NCBI GenBank assembly: GCA_900541395.1
Contig: UQJT01000061.1
Span: forward strand, 1 to 10,229
Length of the DNA: 10,229 nt
Direction: 5' to 3'
From: an uncultured Desulfovibrio sp.
GTDB lineage: Bacteria; Desulfobacterota; Desulfovibrionia; Desulfovibrionales; Desulfovibrionaceae
Shown here: piece by piece, positions 6,850-10,229 of the stretch
Position numbering within the stretch: position 1 is the first letter of the stretch
Layout of the letters: every line of letters starts with the position of its first letter
Made by a program: the position numbers and the translations under genes
Notes under the pieces: generated by a model
What the model was told of the DNA's origin: nothing
Databases searched by the model: none
Seen by the model: the letters and a program-made list of their open reading frames with translations, nothing else

Positions 6850-7918
6850 ATCCCCGCGCGGCCGCTTGCAGGGCGAGGCCGTGCAGCAGGCCGTGGCAAC
6901 CGGCCAGCATCATATCGCCGTGGGGGGCGATGAAGCTGCCGTGACCGGCCAGAAGCTCGCGGCGCGGCCCCAGAATGAATGCGGGGCGGAAGCCCTCGGC
7001 CTCGGCGGGCGGATCGAGCATGATGCACCCGTGGCCCCCGGCGGCCCGGACCTGCTCGTCGGGCAGCCAGCCCCGGCGGAATTCGTCCAGGTCCTTGAGC
7101 AGCTTTTCCGTGGACAGCAGGCCGGTGTGGTGTTCGTACACGCCCAGGATGCGGCGGCGAAAGACCAGAAAGCCCAGGGTATGGCTGTTGCCCACATTGA
7201 CCACCAGCACGCCTTCGCGGTCGCTGCGTTCGGCCACTTCGGGCATGCTCAGCGCGCCCAGCACGGCGGCCGCGCCTGTGTCGGCCGTGGGACCGCCGCC
7301 TATGGCCCGGCTCAGCGAGGCCAGCCGGGTGCACGCGGCCGGCGGAACGGCGTACAGCCAGCGGGCGGGCTCTCCCTCGGAACGGGCCAGAAGCTCGCGC
7401 CACAGACGGAAACGGCCCTCGCGGTTGCCCATATCGGCGTGGACGCCGTGATCCTGCGCGGCGGCCGTCACCAGAGCGGGCGGGGGCAGCGCGGCCGAGG
7501 ACAGAAAAGCGTTCCAGAAGCCCGGATCATAGTCGCTGAGAAAGACGGGCGCATGGTCGTCCGGACGGGTATCCGCAATGGTCACCCCCGCCGCCCGCAC
7601 CCGGTCCGGGTCGTCGTGCAGAGCTGCCGAAGCCTCCAACGTGGCGGCCACGGGCAGCCCCCGGGCCAGATGGTCCGTGACGGCCTGAAAAAAGCCGCCC
7701 CCCATGTTCGACCCGCACAGCCACACCGGGCGACGGGCTTCGGTCAGGGCGCGCACGCGGGCCGCCACCCGGCGGGCCGGGGCGGGCAATACGAAACGGG
7801 GCCAGTTTTCGGGCACGGAATCGGGCAGAGCCAACAGAACATCCTGGGTGCCGCTGCCGATGTCCAACGCTAGGACCGGCCCCCGGGCCTCAAGAAAAGC
7901 GGAAAGTGCGTCGTTCAT
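6848..7918 (-). CDS. DUF1786 family protein
   Basis: A 356-residue protein matching DUF1786 (PF08735), annotated in Pfam as a putative pyruvate-formate-lyase-activating-enzyme relative; the biochemical role is not established. LALDIGSGTQDVLL at 17-30 and VVNVGNSHTLGF at 239-250 resemble the two phosphate-binding loops of the actin/Hsp70/sugar-kinase fold, so a nucleotide-binding role is a reasonable inference. I see no radical-SAM CxxxCxxC motif, so the Pfam description should not be read as enzyme function. CGSNMGGGF (68-76) and HHTGLLSTEKL (263-273) are other distinctive stretches. Start ATG at 7918 is chosen; GAGG (7932-7935) is 13 bases away, longer than ideal. An ATG at 7966 would add 16 residues but sits inside a large inverted repeat over a TAAAAT -10-like box. 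Confidence 0.78.
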   Translation of the reverse strand: MNDALSAFLEARGPVLALDIGSGTQDVLLALPDSVPENWPRFVLPAPARRVAARVRALTEARRPVWLCGSNMGGGFFQAVTDHLARGLPVAATLEASAALHDDPDRVRAAGVTIADTRPDDHAPVFLSDYDPGFWNAFLSSAALPPPALVTAAAQDHGVHADMGNREGRFRLWRELLARSEGEPARWLYAVPPAACTRLASLSRAIGGGPTADTGAAAVLGALSMPEVAERSDREGVLVVNVGNSHTLGFLVFRRRILGVYEHHTGLLSTEKLLKDLDEFRRGWLPDEQVRAAGGHGCIMLDPPAEAEGFRPAFILGPRRELLAGHGSFIAPHGDMMLAGCHGLLHGLALQAAARG

Positions 7919-8205
7919 GCGGGCATCATAACCTCGATCCCCCGGTCGAGGCAAACGGGCAAACATTTTACCAAAACTTTGCCCGCCGCAAGCGACAAGG
8001 CAGGGCGAGCCGCGGCCCAAGCCGTTATCGTCGACGAGGCCCCGTCGCCGTCCGTGAGCCGCCGTGCGCCCGAGCGGAAACTTTCTCCGACGACGCGACA
8101 AAAAATCCCCCCGTGGACAACGACTCGAAGGGAAGGATACGGTGGATGTGTCGCCCCCTCCGGGGAGATCGCCTGTTGCCATGCCGCGAAAGCGGGGAGA
8201 CGGAT
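7919..8205. other. divergent gap between DUF1786 and dedA
   Basis: 287 bases without a gene. Besides the inverted repeat at 7956-7985, there is a 6-bp inverted repeat CCTCGA / TCGAGG at 7932-7951 in the DUF1786 leader. On the plus side TGGACA (8114-8119) is a fair -35 for dedA, but no good -10 follows at the right distance. The rest shows no structure I can name. Confidence 0.5.
7956..7985. promoter_or_regulatory. 30-bp inverted repeat over a possible DUF1786 promoter
   Basis: Arms CGGGCAAA (7956-7963) and TTTGCCCG (7978-7985), with inner TTTT/AAAA arms around ACC. On the minus strand the centre reads TAAAAT (7970-7965), a good -10 match, with only a weak TTGCGG at about 15 bases as -35. It looks like an operator over a promoter, or a cruciform. 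The promoter reading would give DUF1786 a leader of about 40 bases and fits the start at 7918. Confidence 0.45.
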
Positions 8206-8790
8206 ATGCCCGACGCCGCGCATATGACCGCATTGCTGAACCATTACGGCTACCTGGCCGTCCTGGCGGGAACCTTTCTGGAAGGGGAAACCGTGCTGTT
8301 GGTAGCGGGAGCCCTGGCCCGCGAAGGGTACATGTCTCTGTTTTGGGTCGGACTGAGCGCCTTTATGGGCGGTCTGGGCAGCGACCAACTCATGTTCGCT
8401 CTGGGCCGCCGTTACGGTCCGGCCTTCTTGGCCAAGCGCCCCCGCCTGCGCCGCACGGCGGAACGGTTGGCCCCGTTTTTGCGGAGGCACGACGCCGCCT
8501 TTATCCTGGGGGTCCGTTTTGCCTATGGATTGCGCGGCGTGGCTCCCATGCTGGCGGGCATCCAGGGTGTTTCGCCCCGTCGTTTTCTGGCCCTCAACGC
8601 CCTGGGCGCGTTGATCTGGGCCGTGATTTTTTCCCTGGCGGGTTATTTCATGGGGGCCGCTTTGGAAATGGCCTTCGGACGCCTGGACGCGAACCACCAC
8701 TTTGCGCTGATCGGGGCGGCGCTGATCGCCGTTGCGGGCGCGGTGCTGGGGGCGCGCTGGTGGTGGAGCGGACACCCGCCGAAAAAATAG
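8206..8790 (+). CDS. DedA family membrane protein, YohD-like
   Basis: A 194-residue inner-membrane protein of the DedA/SNARE-associated (PF09335) family; members are linked to undecaprenyl-phosphate or phospholipid flipping and envelope homeostasis. Visible hallmarks: NHYGYLAVL at 12-20, the acidic FLEGE at 24-28, GGLGSDQ at 55-61 (the family's GD site), GVRFAYGLRGVAPMLAG at 102-118 with the conserved Arg104 and Arg110, and C-terminal helices at about 131-150 and 167-185 ending in WWW and a basic tail. From memory it resembles E. coli YohD closely in length and pattern. The ATG at 8206 has GGAG six bases upstream. An in-frame ATG at 8146, with AAGGA eight bases before it, would add 20 residues with no family counterpart. 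It converges with the S24 repressor gene, leaving 34 bases. Confidence 0.87.
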   Translation: MPDAAHMTALLNHYGYLAVLAGTFLEGETVLLVAGALAREGYMSLFWVGLSAFMGGLGSDQLMFALGRRYGPAFLAKRPRLRRTAERLAPFLRRHDAAFILGVRFAYGLRGVAPMLAGIQGVSPRRFLALNALGALIWAVIFSLAGYFMGAALEMAFGRLDANHHFALIGAALIAVAGAVLGARWWWSGHPPKK

Positions 8791-8827
8791 GGCAAGGCTG
8801 GAAGCTTCGGCGGGCAAATCCGCCCTA
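8788..8827. terminator. possible shared hairpin at the convergent stops of dedA and the repressor
   Basis: TAGGGC (8788-8793, including the dedA stop) is complementary to GCCCTA (8822-8827, including the repressor stop). Inside are GGCGG (8809-8813) / CCGCC (8820-8824) as an alternative stem. No T run follows on either strand, so termination by it is uncertain. Confidence 0.3.
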
Positions 8828-9574
8828 TGCCTCGCGGCACCACCAGATGACCCGGCCGATGACCCGCACCGAATCGGCCAGATCGCCGCGCAGACTGACC
8901 TCGATGGGGGCGTAGCGCTCGTTGAGACTGCGCAGCACCAGGCGGCCGCCGGGCAGAGTCTCGATCTGCTTGATGTAGATTTCTTCGTTGACGCCCACGG
9001 CGTATACGGCATGACCGTAAATCTGGGTATGTCCCTGGTCCACCAGCACCATGTCGCCGTGGCGGATGTCCGGCTCCATGCTGTCCCCGAACACTTTCAT
9101 GAGCACCATGCGTTCGGGGTCGCCCTTGCGGCACAGCCAGTCCTGCCGGAAGGCGAAGTACGATACCACGTCCGCGTCGGTTTCCAGGCTGCCCGCCCCC
9201 GCCGCCAGCCTTGCCCGCACCAGCGGCACCAACGCCATGTCGACGGACGCTTCGCCCTCGTCTTCCTCCGCGCCGGGGCGGGAGGGGGGAACGGCCTCGG
9301 CGTAGCGGGTCGGGGCGGCCGACCGCCGTCCGTCCGCGTCCGGGGCGTCCGTATTCCGATGGGGCGCGCCCCGTCCGAAAAACACCCAATCCGTGGACAG
9401 GCCGAAGCGACCGGCAATTTTGACGATCCAGCCGTCGGGAATGCGGCCCTTGCGGCGCGCCTGGCTGACCGCCTGGGGCGTTACCCCCAGAAGCTCGGCC
9501 AACTGGGCGTCGCGGCGCACGCCCGCGCCCTGCAGCAGGCGATCCAGAACTTCGGAAGAGTGTTGTTCGTTCAT
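8825..9574 (-). CDS. S24-peptidase transcriptional repressor (CI/LexA-like, N-terminal HTH)
   Basis: A 249-residue regulator. Residues about 5-70 form a helix-turn-helix domain of the bacteriophage CI repressor type (AQLAELLGVTPQAVSQARRK at 23-42). A Pro/Glu/Ala-rich linker follows (about 70-112). The C-terminal S24 domain carries GDSMEPDIRHGD at 163-174 with nucleophile Ser165, and Lys202 in YIKQIE. The Ser-Lys spacing of 37 equals that of LexA (Ser119/Lys156). A candidate Ala-Gly cleavage bond lies at 125-128 (AAGAGSLE). This predicts a repressor inactivated by RecA-stimulated self-cleavage, but it could equally be a non-cleaving domestic regulator. The ATG at 9574 has no ribosome site and appears to be the first base of the transcript. 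It faces the 76-residue gene across an operator-like gap. No other phage genes are in view. Confidence 0.88.
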   Translation of the reverse strand: MNEQHSSEVLDRLLQGAGVRRDAQLAELLGVTPQAVSQARRKGRIPDGWIVKIAGRFGLSTDWVFFGRGAPHRNTDAPDADGRRSAAPTRYAEAVPPSRPGAEEDEGEASVDMALVPLVRARLAAGAGSLETDADVVSYFAFRQDWLCRKGDPERMVLMKVFGDSMEPDIRHGDMVLVDQGHTQIYGHAVYAVGVNEEIYIKQIETLPGGRLVLRSLNERYAPIEVSLRGDLADSVRVIGRVIWWCREA

Positions 9575-9580
9575 GGCGGC

Positions 9581-9609
9581 ATATTAAAAAAGGAGGCGAT
9601 AAAAGTCAA
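9581..9609 (-). promoter_or_regulatory. promoter of the S24 repressor gene, predicted leaderless
   Basis: On the minus strand, TTGACT (9609-9604) and TAATAT (9586-9581) are spaced by exactly 17 bases and match the sigma-70 consensus at 5 and 4 of 6 positions. Six bases (GCCGCC) separate the -10 from the ATG, placing the expected transcription start at the A of the start codon. Confidence 0.6.
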
Positions 9610-9620
9610 TCAGCAATTGA
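9606..9620. promoter_or_regulatory. candidate repressor operator
   Basis: TCAAT-CAGCA-ATTGA is a palindrome with 5-bp arms overlapping the -35 of the repressor promoter, as expected for autoregulation. The half-site TCAAT recurs twice as a direct repeat at 9649-9653 and 9657-9661, a few bases before a TTGACA box pointing towards the 76-residue gene. Confidence 0.5.
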
Positions 9621-9747
9621 TTTTTTGGCGGGGTATGGAATAAAAAAATCAATATATCAATTTTTGCTTGACATGCGGCCGTCGTTTTGGCAATGTGCGC
9701 TTGTTGATAACAATGATATATTTCTTTTTCGTGCCGGGAGGGCGGTT

Positions 9748-9978
9748 ATGGCTATCAGTCAGGATTTGCGCAGCGTGCAGACCATGTTGAGCGGTTTGGA
9801 GACGGGCAACGCGGGCCTGGTGCGCCTGCTGTGCGACAATCTGGCGGCTCTGGCCGATCAGGTCGAGGCCCTGGAGGCCGTGCCGCTGGCGCCGCTGCCC
9901 TCGTCCGCCCCGCGTTTTGCGCCGGGGCTGCTGGCCGCGACCCGGCCGGGCCGCGCCTCCGGCGTGCCCCTTCAGTAA
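9748..9978 (+). CDS. small hypothetical protein divergent from the S24 repressor
   Basis: A 76-residue protein I do not recognise. Residues about 3-44 (starting MAISQDLRSVQTMLSGLE) are predicted by eye to be mostly helical, with Leu/Val/Ala heptad-like spacing, ending in LAALADQVEALEAVP as a possible short coiled coil. Residues 45-76 are Pro/Ala/Arg-rich and probably disordered. There is one Cys (Cys29) and no signal peptide or membrane segment. The ATG at 9748 has GGGAGG seven bases upstream, a good site; the frame extends upstream to 9625, but that part is AT-rich regulatory DNA. A TTGACA box (9668-9673) and a TATATT box (9717-9722) are present but not at a standard mutual spacing. Its position suggests control by the repressor. 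GC-rich codon use matches the neighbours. Confidence 0.65.
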   Translation: MAISQDLRSVQTMLSGLETGNAGLVRLLCDNLAALADQVEALEAVPLAPLPSSAPRFAPGLLAATRPGRASGVPLQ

Positions 9979-9989
9979 AGCCCCCATTC

Positions 9990-10060
9990 GCCGGTTCGGC
10001 CCCTCCTGAACCGGCTCCCCGACGGCCCCCGCTCCCCCGAAGAGCGGGGGCCGTCGTTGT
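9990..10060 (+). terminator. tandem hairpins after the small gene
   Basis: Stem 1 is GCCGGTTC / GAACCGGC (9990-9997 with 10008-10015). Stem 2 is a perfect 14-bp GC-rich stem, GACGGCCCCCGCTC (10021-10034) with 10042-10055, loop CCCCCGA-type, followed by GTTGTT. The T tract is poor but the second stem is very stable, so it is probably the terminator of the 76-residue gene. It is near symmetric and could act in both directions. Confidence 0.6.
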
Positions 10061-10080
10061 TGGGAAACGCGCCGGGCCGT

Positions 10081-10229
10081 CCTGGAACATGTTGCTTTTG
10101 AAATTGCCCGATTTCAAAAGCGGCGCTGTCGTCATTTCATCTGAACAGCCTGGTTTTCAGGCTTATTCGGCGCGGGCGTCCGCTCCCGCGGCAGCCGGAG
10201 CGCTTGCCGTTTTCAACAGCAAACCGCTC
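10081..10229 (-). repeat. dispersed repeat B, right copy (inverted)
   Basis: Inverted relative to 6550-6651. The 61-base core is 10169-10229, reaching the window edge, so the repeat may continue. Compared with the left copy it has about 50 extra bases (10119-10168), including a small hairpin AGCCTG-GTTTT-CAGGCT at 10147-10163. The tail holds a perfect 11-bp stem GCTTTTGAAAT / ATTTCAAAAGC (10094-10121, loop TGCCCG) that the left copy lacks. The core's 12-bp stem seen in the left copy is broken here by unpaired changes. Confidence 0.75.

Noticed and set aside
6557..7873. 438-residue open frame on the plus strand opposite DUF1786
   Set aside because: It begins in repeat B, runs through the hairpin cluster and terminator, and has shadow-type composition; the minus strand has the recognisable family.
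8825..9978. Prophage remnant
   Set aside because: Only a CI-like repressor and one small gene are present; there is no integrase, attachment site or structural gene, so a domestic regulator is equally likely.

Overview
The window is GC-rich, chromosomal-looking bacterial DNA. The genes are densely packed and the few intergenic gaps are full of palindromic repeats. GC content, gene content and the protein style (a TrmJ-type methyltransferase next to a heptosyltransferase-like GT9 enzyme, a PaaK-type CoA ligase, DUF456 and DUF1786 proteins, an S24 repressor) point to a Desulfovibrionaceae-like member of the Desulfobacterota. This is an inference from general familiarity, not a marker-gene assignment. 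I see no rRNA, tRNA, CRISPR array, transposase or integrase.

Layout. (1) From 3417 down to the left edge is a minus-strand gene row: a phenylacetate-CoA ligase family enzyme, a DUF456 membrane protein starting with TTG directly after its stop, then (after a repeat-filled 296-base gap) trmJ, and directly after it a GT9 glycosyltransferase that runs off the edge. (2) From 3418 to 3981 is a divergent gap holding a long mosaic hairpin element. (3) From 3982 to 6550 is a tight plus-strand ABC importer operon of the NitT/TauT (nitrate/sulfonate/taurine-like) type: binding protein, ATPase (GTGA overlap) and permease (13-base overlap). (4) From 6551 to 6847 is a hairpin-rich gap ending in a good intrinsic terminator. 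(5) DUF1786 (minus) and a YohD-like DedA membrane protein (plus) diverge from a 287-base gap with a strong inverted repeat. (6) An S24-peptidase repressor (minus) converges on dedA and diverges from a 76-residue unknown protein (plus). The AT-rich gap between them carries an apparent leaderless promoter for the repressor with a palindrome over its -35. (7) From 9979 to the right edge are terminator-like hairpins and a second dispersed repeat.

The most unusual content is non-coding. Two copies of a mosaic element (1313-1534 and 3589-3968, same orientation) share nearly identical linker sequences, while the hairpin stems between the linkers differ in sequence yet remain perfectly paired. Four of these hairpins carry the same TGGAA pentaloop, and one stem shows a clean compensatory base-pair swap between copies. 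Both copies end on the plus strand in a hairpin, G, a T run and AA. This looks like a structured RNA or a structure-selected palindromic repeat family. A second family (6550-6651, and 10081-10229 inverted) brackets the DUF1786-dedA-repressor block.
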